DNA of 64,000 nt. Origin: Loripinus fragilis. Lineage: Eukaryota; Mollusca; Bivalvia; Lucinida; Lucinidae. The notes below the pieces were generated by a model that was not told where the DNA came from, ran no database searches, and saw nothing but the letters and a program-made list of their open reading frames with translations. Position 1 is the first letter of the stretch. Every line of letters begins with the position of its first letter. Position numbers and translations under genes: made by a program. Shown one piece after another: positions 1-9,982 of the stretch. Where the stretch lies: assembly GCA_964019695.1 (NCBI GenBank), contig OZ026531.1, positions 4,597,701-4,661,700 on the forward strand. The letters are read 5' to 3'.

Positions 1-290
1 ACATATCAAGTAGTTGTTTCTTCACTTTTAAACAAATTTATCCTTCTTAACATATCAAATAGCAGCTGCTTAATTTCAACTTTTATCCTTCTCAACACAT
101 CAATTATCTGTTTCTACACTTTCAACTACATTTATCCTTCTTAACATATAAAATAGCAGCTGCTAAGTTTCAACATTCATCCTTCTTAACATATCAAGTA
201 GTTGTTTTTGTTATTTTCAACAACATTTATTCTTCTCAACATATCAAATAGCAGCTGCTAAGTTTCAATATTTATCCTTCGTAACGCCTT
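1..290. repeat. Satellite S1, block 1
   Basis: Degenerate tandem repeat of about 50-57 bp. Each unit has ATCCTTCTTAACATAT followed alternately by AATAGCAGCTGCTAA or AAGTAGTTGTTTC and then TTTCAAC, so the true period may be a dimer of about 107 bp. The same family returns at 5500-5945 beside satellite S2. It runs off the left edge of the window. No coding signal. Confidence 0.8.
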
Positions 291-679
291 CTTAATGTAA
301 AAAGTGGATGTTTCTTAACTTTCAACCGCATTTTTTCTTCTTAAGTAATAACATATACCTAGAAGCGGCTCTTTTTCAACAACATTTATCCAGCTTACAT
401 GTATCTGGAGGACTGATGTGTCAGATTTTTACCATAACAAAACCATAGAATTTTCAAAAAAATATATGAATAGCTCATAATTTATGAGATATACCAAAAA
501 TGTGTGTTGAACAGACAAGCAATTAAAGCAGTATGTCCCCAAAGCTTCTTTAAAATACCTATCAACTGCTCACAATTAAAAATTCAAGAGCATGTTATAT
601 GAAAAACCAAATTGTGCGAATTTGCCACCGATGAATGGATAAGACTAATTAACCAAGCAAAAGAGATAGATCCCACATG
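291..679. other. AT-rich spacer with no recognisable feature
   Basis: Decaying S1-like words (TTATCCAGCTT, GCGGCT) fade out by about 410. The rest is AT-rich with stops in all frames. Nothing further seen up to the SINE. Confidence 0.5.
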
Positions 680-893
680 TTTTTAATTTTTTGTTTGATT
701 TGATTCTTTACATCTCAGTCAACAATTTTTCAGTTATGTCAGGACTGGGTTTCCTGGGTTGAACCAGTACAAAGCAAGGATTAGTGTGCTTGTCTTGCCC
801 AAGGACACAACACATTGACGCCGGTGAGACTTGAACCTGCAGCACCCTTGGTCTTGAGTCAAGCATTCTACCACTGAGCCACTGCCCTCCCAA
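680..893 (-). mobile_element. tRNA-derived SINE, family 1, with target duplication
   Basis: Read on the minus strand it starts with a tRNA-like head: GGGAGGGCAGTGGCTCAGTGG carries an A-box-like TGGCTCAGTGG, and GGTTCAAGTCT is a B-box-like motif. The body has ACTGGTTCAACCCAGGAA and the 3' end is rich in AATCAAATCAAAC. The 10-bp direct repeat ATCCCACATG at 670-679 and 894-903 is a convincing target-site duplication; an AT tail lies between the body and the left copy. Family 1 recurs at 17044, 17836, 30010, 42466, 42680 (diverged) and 52410. It resembles mollusc V-SINE/RUDI-type SINEs, but that assignment needs a library search. Confidence 0.85.
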
Positions 894-1011
894 ATCCCAC
901 ATGATAACTATCTACTCATGAAATGATTCCAACTTTCAAGACCTAGACACCCACTAGATGAAGTGACACAGCAAAAGTGATTTTTTAAAAAGACATATCA
1001 AAACTTCAGCA

Positions 1012-1200
1012 TAGGTCCAGATAAGGAAATTTTATTTGCGTAAAATTTTGACTATTTTCTTACCCATTAATTTAAACATGTGTTATGGGTGCTCAAAAGA
1101 ACCATCTCCTTGAGACGGTTCTTTTGAGTACCCACAACATATGTTTTGGATGAGAAATAAAGAAAATAATTTTCCAATACGCACTCTTATCTGGAGGCCT
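1012..1200. mobile_element. Foldback element Q, copy 1
   Basis: Short element with imperfect outer inverted repeats (AGGTCCAGATAAG left, CTTATCTGGAGGCCT right). A strong central hairpin has arms at about 1087-1108 and 1112-1133 (GGTGCTCAAAAGAACC against GGTTCTTTTGAGTACC). Other copies lie at 1240-1400 (left hairpin arm missing), 29415-29600, 54560-54640 and 58365-58640. Probably a non-autonomous MITE. Confidence 0.7.
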
Positions 1201-1239
1201 GCTTCAGATAAAACAATAGATGGAGAATTCAACTGCAGA

Positions 1240-1400
1240 ATCCACTACCAGGCATAGGTTTAGATATACTAAAATTTTGAGAGTAAAATTGTAAATATTT
1301 TTTTACCTATCAATTTAGACGGTTCTTTTGAGTACCCACAACATATGTTTTGTTTGAGAAATAAGAAAATTAATGTTTTGGTATGTACTCTTAACTAAAG
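1240..1400. mobile_element. Foldback element Q, copy 2 (half hairpin)
   Basis: Shares the flanking sequence of copy 1 (CATAGGTTTAGATATACT left, AAAGGCCTGCTTCCAG right) but only the right hairpin arm GGTTCTTTTGAGTACCC remains, near 1320-1337. Loss of one arm is a common way for a long palindrome to be stabilised. Confidence 0.6.
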
Positions 1401-1586
1401 GCCTGCTTCCAGGTATTTAAGATAAGCAACTACATGTTAATGTAAAATTTTATATGTTTTCAAAGTTATAAACCTAATTTTTTGAAAAGAGGGAATATAC
1501 GTAACTTTGAATCTGAAACTGTTTGTCTATTAGGTTGAATATTGTGTATGTTTGCGACAAAATGTACAAAATTTAATACCATGCCT

Positions 1587-1820
1587 CAAGGTTATAAAAC
1601 TATTTTCATGCTCAACTGAACCGAGGATGAAATTTCAACTGCTCATAAAAACTAAGATACAGACAAATGAAGAAGTTTTCTTGTTTTAAATCTCTCAGGT
1701 GTTGTATTTATTATGCAAATAAATGTTAAAATGCCAACAATTGTGGGCATTTTAATATTTATGAGCAGGATAAATTCCTTGCTCAGCTGAGTCGAGCATG
1801 GAAAAAGTTTTATAACCTTG
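1587..1820. mobile_element. Foldback element R
   Basis: Long inverted arms: CAAGGTTATAAAAC at 1587 faces GTTTTATAACCTTG ending at 1820. Pairing continues imperfectly through CATGCTCAACTGA and TCAGCTGAGTCGAGCATG to the centre, where AAATGTTAAAATGCC faces GGCATTTTAATATTT. No coding capacity. Flanking duplication not clear. Confidence 0.65.
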
Positions 1821-1858
1821 TGGCCAGAGCATGAACAGTTAATTTACCTTTGGTTTAA

Positions 1859-2073
1859 CTCTGCCTGCTAGGTAATTTTTCATGCTTTTGTTGTCCTCTG
1901 CTGGTTTTTTTTCAAAGTTGACTTTTTGAAAAATTTCTTTCAGGGGCACTATAAGAGTGCCAAACTGTTGTGGATCCAGATCAGGACCGAAGTTTTGTTG
2001 GTCCTGATCTGGGTCCAAACTGTTTGCAAAGGTTATCAGCAGACGACAAAAGTCGCCACTAGCAAGGAAAGAG
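1859..2073. mobile_element. TTAA-flanked MITE, family A, copy 1 (piggyBac-like)
   Basis: TTAA at 1855-1858 and 2074-2077 bracket a 215-bp element. The ends are CTCTGCCTGCTAGG on the left and, read inward on the other strand, CTCTTTCCTTGCTAG on the right. Inside is a palindrome around GATCAGGACC...GGTCCTGATC. TTAA target duplications are the hallmark of piggyBac-type transposition (family knowledge). Further copies: 15591-15957 (interrupted), 21151-21353 (clean), and remnants near 25806-25989 and 29645-29815. Confidence 0.8.
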
Positions 2074-2092
2074 TTAAACAGATTTTATCTAA

Positions 2093-2305
2093 CCCTGAAA
2101 GCGCCAATCACGACTGCAGCAGACGACAAATTTTGCAACATCTTTCCTAATTTTTGAAAAAAATACATGTAAGATATGATATTTCATGAGAATTGTCTGC
2201 CAGCAGACAATTCTCATGAAATGTCATACCTTATTTGTCATTTTTGAAAAAGCAGCAAAATTTGAAATTGTCGTCTGCTGCAAAATGTAGGTGGCGCTTT
2301 AAGGG
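2093..2305. mobile_element. TTAA MITE, family B, copy 1 (piggyBac-like)
   Basis: Ends CCCTGAAAGCGCC and GGCGCTTTAAGGG, followed by TTAA at 2306-2309; the left flank is CTAA, one change from TTAA. Internal arms TGCAGCAGACGACAAATTTT and the matching inverted sequence make it an almost complete foldback. It sits 15 bp to the right of the family A element's TTAA. Copy 2 at 15707-15906 has intact TTAA on both sides, which fixes the termini. Confidence 0.8.
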
Positions 2306-2469
2306 TTAAATTAGTTTGTTCATGGTAAATACAGCCTTATCCTGCTAATATTTTTGTCCAGAAAATGTTCTTTGCTTATTTCGTCTGCTGCTTATATTCA
2401 AATACCCTTCATGCTTATTTTATCATGGAAGCAAATACTATATGAATCCTGATCATACGCAGATCAAGA

Positions 2470-2757
2470 AAGTTTTTTCAGAGGGGGCCCAACTTTCTTT
2501 TTTTTTTTTGTTAATAATTGGATCCAAATACCACTAAAATGGGGCCATCGTCGACCCGCCAGCGAAACGACATTTTAATGGCGTTTAGCTGGCCTGCAGA
2601 TGATGGCCCAACATTGAATGCTGGCTTGGTAGCTTTGTGATTTTTCAGGGGATCCAGACCAGTATTGCTTAAGAAACCCTATATTTTTGTGATTTTTCAG
2701 GGTGTGGGGGGGGGGTGTCCGGACTCCCTGTCCCCCTTCTGGATCCGCACATGCTGA
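2470..2757 (+). mobile_element. TIR repeat C, copy 1
   Basis: Ends in TTCTGGATCCGCAC; the left end is degraded. Body words are GGATCCAAATACCACTAAAA, GGCCCAACATTGAATGCTGG and TTTTTCAGGGGATCCAGACC, with poly-T and poly-G slippage tracts. Intact copies at 28965 and 44555 show that the termini are GCGCGGATCCAGA and its reverse complement. Confidence 0.65.
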
Positions 2758-2890
2758 TCAGCTAGAGGAGCAGTCTGTTCTGGGTCCGTATTGTTTGCAA
2801 TATAGACCAGCAAAAGAAAGAACAGACAACAATTATTGTCTTGAATAGCATTATTGGCACCATTAAACATCCATGAAACATCCCATTAAA

Positions 2891-3178
2891 ACAGTTACAA
2901 TGAAGTTAATGGCAATCATGTACTGTCAAGTTAATGGTATGCAAAAAATCACACTGACCATTAAATTGAGCATGCCATTAAAATTTAATGCCATCCAACA
3001 GTATTAAAAATCCTTAAAATGCTCTTATTGTATAGCATGTTAATGACCCCCACTAATTGTTTAAGTGTGATTTAAATGAGATTTTAATTGTCCTTCTAAC
3101 TTTTTTAATCAACATTTTAATGGGAACTTAAAGGTGATGAAAATCGCATTACAATGCACCCCATTAAAAAGTAACTGT
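2891..3178. mobile_element. TIR element W, built of ATTAATGG words
   Basis: Starts ACAGTTAC and ends GTAACTGT. The interior is a loose array of CCATTAAAA/TTTTAATGG words in both orientations. Similar words also occur just outside both ends, so the boundary may be wider. Non-coding. Confidence 0.5.
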
Positions 3179-3229
3179 CTTTTATTGAGTCCTGAATAAA
3201 TGGTGTTCTTAATTAAATGGATCTATTAA

Positions 3230-3591
3230 CAGGGTTCCCACAGAAATTCAAAAACACAATTCCATGATTTTTCCATGATTTTCCATGATCAACAATGTAA
3301 TTTCCATGACTATTTAATGCAGTGCCTCCACCCTCCCCTTTTAGCGGCATCTTCACCATGCAGAGCATAAATGCGGAATGCAGCAACAACAGCATGCTTG
3401 TAGACGATGCATGCAGCATGCTTGTAGACCATGCATGCATTTTGAAATAATTAAAACTTGAAACCAACAGTAGCCAGATTTTTCCATGATTATTCAGGTT
3501 TTTTCAAATTCCATGATTTTTCCATGCATGGAACTTTTTTTAGTGATTTTCCAGGTTTTCCATGATTTCCAGAACTTGTGGGAACCCTGTG
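3230..3591. mobile_element. TIR element X (CAGGGTTCCCAC termini)
   Basis: Inverted ends CAGGGTTCCCACAG and CTTGTGGGAACCCTG. The interior has many CCATGATTTTTCCATGA words and a small duplication GCATGCTTGTAGAC (3388-3430). TTAA occurs at 3226-3229 and 3592-3595, separated from the right CCCTG by TG. Termini starting CAGGG are common in hAT elements, but the flanks do not give a clean 8-bp duplication, so the superfamily is open. Confidence 0.65.
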
Positions 3592-3610
3592 TTAAAGACA
3601 TATGCGGCTA

Positions 3611-3742
3611 ATTTTTATGCACATCATTCTCGCGTCAGGAAACGGGTAAAGTTGTCTGGGTCCTGTCTTTTGACTACTTTTTATGCGCATCATTCTCGCG
3701 TCAGGAAACGGGTAAAGGTGTCTGGGTCCTGTCTTTCGACCT
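3611..3742. repeat. Two tandem 66-bp units
   Basis: TCATTCTCGCGTCAGGAAAC appears twice, 66 bp apart, followed each time by GGGTAAAG and GTCTGGGTCCTGTCTTT. Only a few differences, so a fairly recent duplication. Confidence 0.85.
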
Positions 3743-4339
3743 TTTATGGATTCCGATCAACACAGTTTTAAGAAATTCTTATGTCTTATCGTTGTTCCTA
3801 CGTTTTCTTGACAAAATAAAGTAATTAAGTGTGTCCGAAATAGCTATTGTCTTTTATCAGAACTAATTGTAATTACCAGCGTATTTCTACGGTATCTGAA
3901 AAGTCGAAAGCATGTTCTGATGTCTCTAGGTTTATCTTATCCCGTTTATTCACCAGCTACCCAAACCCAACAGCTCTAAGTGACGTTTACCGCTTATTCA
4001 CTACCATTGTGTATCTTGCCATTCAAGTATCGTGTTTTGACGCAATATTTGACTGCATTACGAATATGATTGGACGTTTGCTTAATTTGCACATTGTCAA
4101 GTCGACGCCAAATAACCGAACATGGAAAAGACGTGGCTTCTTGATCTTTATTCTGATGTTAACGTCACATATTACGTTTTCATATGTTTTCATCTGGTAG
4201 CGTAAAATGTAGCGTTAAAATGACGTTTTGGTATTTCATCACATGCTATAAATACTCAATAAGAAATTTTCAAAAGAGATTTCACCAAACCGTCATTTAA
4301 ACACGCAAAAATTATATTTTTGTCTGTTGCGTTTCTTTA
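3743..4339. other. Spacer with an open frame but no gene evidence
   Basis: A plus-strand frame from 3847 to 4200 is open for 117 codons but has no ATG at its start and no motif I recognise. It lies in AT-rich DNA without a visible promoter, splice or codon signal. I do not call it a gene. Confidence 0.4.
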
Positions 4340-4585
4340 TTCCTTAAGTATAATAAGAAGCAAAAATCAGACAAAATATCCGACAGTGCATAATATATAT
4401 ACTTTGTCAAAGGTCTCTTTGACTCTATGCCATGTTCATCAGCAGAAAAATTCATACAAACTATCCAAAAGTGCATATCTAAATATATGTATGTACAGTG
4501 TTATATGTCTCTTTGACACTATACCATGTTATAATTAGCAGATGAAATCAGACAAAAATATCCAAAAATGCATAGTAAAAAATAT
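4340..4585. repeat. Three tandem units of about 85-98 bp
   Basis: Each unit has AGACAAAATATCC/AACTATCCAAAA, GTGCATA, a TATATATGT stretch, and GTCTCTTTGACACTATACCATG. Units start near 4365, 4455 and 4545. Non-coding AT-rich minisatellite. Confidence 0.65.
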
Positions 4586-5279
4586 ATGTCCTAGGTCTAT
4601 GACCTAAGTCTTATCTAGGCGAGAAATTTGATGAACTCTCTTCATGCAGAAGTGGGAACTTTATACATTCTTCCACTGTGGCAGAAAACCCATTCATAAA
4701 TTGCTAAACAACTAGAGAAATGTGTCATCTTAGCCAGGCACTGGGTTCCTTGTATGAAAAAAAGGATGCAGGAAGAACTCGTAGGTTCCTTGACTAAATT
4801 GATAGCAATAATTTGAGAAAATAAACATCATCATGTACAGATGACAAACCTAGAGGGGAGGAAACTTAGCTCACCATTTATATTCACACAGGTATATTTC
4901 TATATTCTTTTCTATCTTTACAGCCTCTTAAGAGTAGCTATATTTATAACAATTCTTTAAATCATGAAATTGAGGCTCACAGGTTCCAATTTCCAAATTA
5001 AGATATTTTATTGTCCCTGAACTTAGTAAACAGTGCAGTCTGTGTTGAGATGCAGTAATCTGTGATATCCGGGTCTACACTACTATTTGTCAATGTTTCA
5101 CTAGAAGCATCAAAACAATACATTGGTGGTATTTATTTGTAACCTTTAGTGACATATGTTACCATATTCAATGAAACTGTTTGATGGAGATGATACTAAT
5201 GAGCAGCAGAACATAAGTTCTCAGTGAGAAATAAAATTAATTGGTGACAAAACCTAGTCTTATCTACAGGGTCTATCCC
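4586..5279. other. Unassigned single-copy-looking AT-rich DNA
   Basis: No repeat family, RNA gene or open frame that I can support. The sequence turns into diverged S2-like units from about 5280. Confidence 0.4.
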
Positions 5280-5499
5280 ATACAGATGATTGGGTGCCCA
5301 GAGCGGAACAGGAGCAGAAAACTAAGAAACCCTAGTTAATGAAGAAGCTCTGGTGAGAAATGTTCTTGGCTGTAACAGACTACTGATGAAGATCTGACTA
5401 CCATTATTTGGATGCCAGAGAAGAACAGGAGTAGTAAAAAAACTATGAATACAGAGATTATGGAGAAGTCAATCTGAGATTTATTCTTGAAAAGTCTGA

Positions 5500-5945
5500 A
5501 TTGGTAATATCACATAGCAGCTTGCTAACCTCAAACATCTTTTAAATTGTGAAGCAGCTGCTAACTTTGAACAACACTTATCCTTCTTAACATGTATCAT
5601 ATAGCAGTTTTAATTACGACTTTCAGCAACAGTTATCTGTCTTAACATATATCATGTAGCAGCTGCTAACTATGAACAACATTTATCATTCTGAATGTGT
5701 GTCATATTGTAGCAGTTTAAATTCAAACTTTCAGCAACATTCATCCTTCTTAATATATATCAGGTAGCAGCAGCTAACTTTGTAGAGTATTTATCCTTCT
5801 TAACATGTATCATACAGCAGTTTAAATTCCTACTTTCAGCAACAGTTATCCTTCTTAACATATATCAGGTAGCAGCTGCCTTTCTTTGAACAACAGTTAG
5901 CCTTCTTAACATGTATCATATAGCAGTTTAAATTCCTACTTCTGG
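5500..5945. repeat. Satellite S1, block 2
   Basis: Eight or so degenerate units of about 55 bp with TTATCCTTCTTAACATGTATC and AGCAGCTGCTAACTTTGAACAAC alternating with AGCAGTTTAAATTC. It directly abuts satellite S2 on both sides (a diverged S2 stretch at 5280-5490), suggesting S1 and S2 belong to one higher-order array. Confidence 0.8.
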
Positions 5946-7044
5946 AAAATTTCTGATGAGATAAGCTCTTGGAAGGTTACAATTGGCTGTAACAGGTATG
6001 ACCACCATTATTTGAATGTCAATAGGGGAACAGGAGCAGAAAATTAAGAATAGGGAAATTATGGAGAAGCTCTGTGGATATAAGTTCTTGAAAGGTCACT
6101 ATTGGCAGTAACAAATTACTGCTGAAGGTTTGAACACCATTATTTGGATGCCAATAGGGGAACAAGGGAAGAAAACTAAGAATTTGGAAATTATGGAGAA
6201 ATTCTGTTGAGATAAGTTCTTGAAAGGTCACAATTGGCTGTAACAAATTACTGATGAAGGTCTGACCACCATTATTTGGATGTCCAGAGGGGAACACGAG
6301 TAGAAAACTAATAATTGTAATAATTGGGAAATTATGGCGAAATTCTGTTGAGATAAGTTCTTGAAAGGTCACAAATACTGTAACAAATTACCTATGAAGG
6401 TCTGCCCACCATTATTTGTTTGCCCTGGGAGGGGACCAAGAGCAGAAAACTAAGAATTGGGAAATTATGGAAAAATTCTGCTGAGATAAGTTCTTGAAAG
6501 GTCACAATTGGCTCTAACAAATTACCTACGAAGGTCTGACCACCATTATTTCGATGTCAATAGGGGAACAGGAGTAGAAAACTAAGAATTGAGAAATTAT
6601 GACGAATTCTGTTGAAATAAGTTCTTGAAAGGTCACAATTGGCTGTAACAAATTACCTATGAAGGTCTGACTACCATTATTTGGATGCCCAGCAGGGAAC
6701 TGGAGCAGAAAACTAAGAATTGAGAAATTATGGAGAAGCTCTGTTGAGATTAGTACTTGAAAGGTCACAAATGGCTGTAACAAATTACCTATGAAGGTCT
6801 GACTACCATTATTTGGATGCCCAGCAGGGAACTGGAGCAGAAAACTAAGGATTGGGAAATTATGGAGAAATTCTGTTGAGATAAGTTCTTGAAGGGTCAC
6901 AATTGGCTGTAAGAAATTACCTTTGAAGGTCTGACCACCATTATTTGGATGCCCAGCGGGGAACATGAGTAGAAAACTAAGATTTGGGAATTATGGAGAA
7001 ATTATGTTGAGATAAGTACTTGAAAGTAAGTAATAGTGCAAAGA
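5946..7044. repeat. Satellite S2 (about 132 bp), block 1
   Basis: About eight units: CTGTTGAGATAAGTTCTTGA, AAGGTCACAATTGGCTGTAA, CAAATTACCTATGAAGGTCT, GACCACCATTATTTGGATGC, CCAGAGGGGAACAGGAGCAG, then AAAACTAAGAATTGGGAAAT. Many units are exactly 132 bp, so the minus strand stays open over three units at 6019-6372 and 6526-6966. The field continues at 8439-8510, 9983-10865, 11320-12475 and 15030-15200, all the same orientation: one array later interrupted. Confidence 0.9.
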
Positions 7045-8438
7045 TCAGGAATCGATACAATCAAGTACCACACCTGACCCAGGATACCAATGGGAAAGTG
7101 ACAAACTCACAGAAGACACCACAAACGAGAGCCAAGAGGTCAGCCCTTTCCCAGCAGGTGACCACAAAGCACATATAAACAGTCGCGCACAAAACATAGC
7201 AAACACAAGACAGAACAAAAACATAAAAGATCCACAAAAGAAGTACCGCCTTGGAACGGTCAGTAAAATATTTTACTGGAGGGCTTAAACCGGTTTAACG
7301 GTGCCAACCTCACCCTTAATTCTGATGTGGATCAAGACACATAGATATTTGGTTTGCACGAAAGACCCCTAACTTATCAATGCATCATCTCCTAAAACAT
7401 ATAAATCAAGATATAACAAGGAGATAAAGCAAGGATAAGGACTCAACAGTAAATTAAACTGAATACCGGAGCAAAAGAAATCCAACAGGTAAACCCCGGT
7501 GGGCCCGACAAACAGCCAAAGCATCAGGCCCCTACTATCTCATCAATAGATAAGTCTTTAAGTCGGAACCATCATAGAGTCTGAAGTCCGACCCACCGGC
7601 GTGCAATTAAAGAGGAAAGCAAAGTTGCCAACCGTGATTGGGTTGACTACCAAGCATGCAGTCTGTTGCAATACATTAATGTTATAGCCAATCTTTTTAT
7701 AATGGGAAATTATTTTAATGAACTGCGCTGAAAAATTATTAGAGCCAACAATCTTCTTCAACTTATACACCAAGTCACCATAGAAATCAGGTTCCGAAAG
7801 TCCTTGGCGCAAGAGAGATTTAAGTCCAACTTGGAATTTAGAAATCAAATCATAGTATCGTCTATAAAATTTTGAAAATGTTTTGCGAAGTTTATGATAC
7901 CGATAGCCTTGTTTAAGAAGTTTCTGAGTTAACAATTTATTGCGAGTGTTGAAGTCAGCAACATAGCTAGATGCTCTAGCAAAACGAATGAGTTGAGAGA
8001 TATAGACTCCATAGGATGTAGAACGAGGAACATCACCATCTAAAAATGGGAAATTGACAATTTCAAAATCAAAGTCGTCACGTTTGTCATAAATTTTGGT
8101 AGAAACAATATCATTAGAAATTGACAAATGCAAGTCTAAAAATGCAGCTTCGGTATCAGAGGCATTGGCTTTATTAAGTTGGAGCTCTGAAGGGTATATT
8201 TGACTAACCATATTGTCAAAATAAACATTATTAATATTTAAAATATCGTCCAAATATCTGGAAGTAGTGTTAAACGCATCAATAACATCAGCCTGCTTAT
8301 CATCAGAAAGAGACATCATAAAGTCCCTTTCATAACAAAACAGGAATAAATCTGCAACCAGGGGAGCACAATTAGTGCCCATAGGAATCCCAACAACTTG
8401 TCTATAGAGCTTGGTGCCAAATCGAATAAAAATGTTAT
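7045..8438 (-). mobile_element. 5'-truncated retroelement inserted in satellite S2
   Basis: A minus-strand insertion with S2 sequence on both sides. It carries the C-terminal part of a reverse transcriptase (7558-8437) and about 510 bp of 3' non-coding sequence. The 5' side stops abruptly in the palm domain where S2 resumes (TTGGCTGTAACAAATTACC). There is no poly-A at the 3' side. A 3' motif (ACCGCCTTGGAACGGTCAG near 7245, then GGGCTTAAA) recurs at 60247-60305, so this family has at least two traces here. 5' truncation is typical of target-primed reverse transcription (family knowledge). Confidence 0.8.
7558..8437 (-). pseudogene. Reverse transcriptase, C-terminal part (Penelope-like or non-LTR type)
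   Basis: An uninterrupted minus-strand frame of about 290 codons ending in a natural TAA at 7558. The first ATG (8382) is not the true start: the frame runs upstream through VVGIP to the junction with the satellite. Two palm motifs are visible: motif B IPMGTNCAPLVADLF at the 5' end, and motif C RYLDDILNINN about 40 residues later, with YLDD as the metal-binding core. Next come AAFLDLHLSISND, KIYDKRDDFDFEIVNFP and a basic stretch KLLKQGYRYHKLRKTFSKFY (thumb-like). Motif A and all N-terminal parts are missing, so it cannot be active. The long post-palm region makes me favour a Penelope-like clade, but non-LTR is possible. RT identity is secure, subclass is not. Confidence 0.85.
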
Positions 8439-8510
8439 TGGCTGTAACAAATTACCTATGAAGGTCTGACAACAATTATTTGGATGTCAATAGGGGAACA
8501 GGAGAAAACA

Positions 8511-9982
8511 AGCAAATTCAGAGAATTTATGTCCCCCGCCATTATTGTTTATTATTTAAATGAGAAAAAATGACTGTCAATAAACTGTATTTGGAAATAA
8601 ATTGTGAATTTAATCATTCTAGCATTGTTTTAAATCAAATTCCACTGTTTGTAAGAGAAACTTTTTGATAACTCATTGTTAGCTTACATAAGCTTATGAC
8701 CCAACCCACATTAAAATCCAAGCCAGGCACTGATCATTTCCTGTAGTTTGGTTGTTGTGATAGGGTTTTACGTCCCACTAACATTTAAGGTCAGATGGGG
8801 ACGGGACTTCGGTTTAAAGTTTCATCTGAAGGACTGGATCGAACTCACGACCCCTGATTTACAAGGCGATTAGCTTTACCACTACACCACAGAGGCTTCT
8901 ATTTCCTATGGAAAGGATTAGCAATGTCACATTTGTTATATTGGATTTTGACAATATTTGTCTAACTAATGTATATGTTGACTGAAGGGTGCTGTCAGGT
9001 GTGTATCATCCAAAACACTTAAAAATGACTAAGTTCAAATTGCAAAAAAAGTGACAAAAAATAATCTCAGGATAATATCCAAACCACATGCATATCTTCA
9101 GATCATGACAAAAACATCTGTAAAGTTTCAAAAGAATCGGCATAAAACTGTAGGAGGAGTTGCGCACACAAGGTACCCAGTATCCATTAACTTTGACAGT
9201 AAAAACGCCAGAAAAATGCCTAAGTTAAAATAGCAGAAAAAGTGATCTTCAGATCATGACAAAAACATCTGTAAAGTTTCAAAAGAATCGGCATAAAACT
9301 GTAGGAGGAGTTGCGCACACAAGGTACCCAGTATCCATTAACTTTGACAGTAAAAACGCCAGAAAAATGCCTAAGTTAAAATAGCAGAAAAAGTGATAAA
9401 AAATAATTTGAGGATTATATCCAAACCACATGCATATCTTCAGACCATGTCCAAAACACCTGTGAAGTTTCAAAAGAATCAATATAAAACTGTAGGAGGA
9501 GATGCGCACACAAGGTACCCACTATCCATTCACTTTGATAGTAAAAATGTCAGAAAAATGGCTAAGTTCAACTGGCGGAAAAAGTGTTAAAAAATAATCT
9601 GAGGAATATATCCAAACCACATGCATATCTTCAGACCATGTACAAAACACCTGTGAAGTTTCAAAAGAATCGATATAAAACTGTAGGAGGAGTTGCGCAC
9701 ACAAGGTACCCACTATCTTTTCACTTTGATAGTAAAAACGCCTAAAAATGACTAAGTTCAAATTGCGAAAAAAGTGACAAAAAATAATCTCAGGATAATA
9801 TCCAAACCACATGCATATCTTCAGACCATGACTAAAACATCTGTAAAGTTTCGAAAGAATCGGCATAAAACTGTAGGAGGAGTTGCGCACACAAGGTACC
9901 TACTATATTAGGGGGACGGAAGGACGGAAGGACGGAATGCCGAAAACTATGTCCCTCCGCTTTTCTTCGAAAAGGCGGGGGA
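8511..9982. mobile_element. HINE-like element P9 inserted in satellite S2
   Basis: Inverted ends GTCCCCCGCC (8540) and GGCGGGGGAC (ending 9982), with a subterminal hairpin CCGCTTTTCTTCGAAAAGGCGG at the right. The core is about five tandem units of 150-190 bp (9010-9905) with CAAACCACATGCATATCTTC and AAACTGTAGGAGGAGTTGCG, ending in GGACGGAAGGACGGAAGG. S2 sequence flanks both sides. Helentron-associated (HINE/pearl) elements typically combine a tandem core, inverted ends and a 3' hairpin; the assignment is by resemblance. A tRNA-Thr-like SINE sits inside at 8743-8897. Confidence 0.65.
8743..8897 (-). mobile_element. SINE with tRNA-Thr-like head
   Basis: On the minus strand GCCTCTGTGGTGTAGTGGTA begins a tRNA-like head. 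The anticodon loop is CTTGTAA (anticodon TGT, threonine) and the B box is GAGTTCGATCC. Mismatches in the stems and the attached body, ending near ACGTAAAACCCTATCACAAC, show it is a SINE and not a functional tRNA gene. No clear target duplication. Confidence 0.7.

Noticed and set aside
3847..4200. 117-codon plus-strand frame
   Set aside because: Starts at TTG, no ATG near the start, no motif and no codon signal.
8829..8897. Possible functional tRNA-Thr gene
   Set aside because: The anticodon loop is good but stems have mismatches and a SINE body is attached.
9010..9905. CRISPR-like array of direct repeats
   Set aside because: Units are 150-190 bp without short repeat/unique spacer structure, and the genome is eukaryotic.
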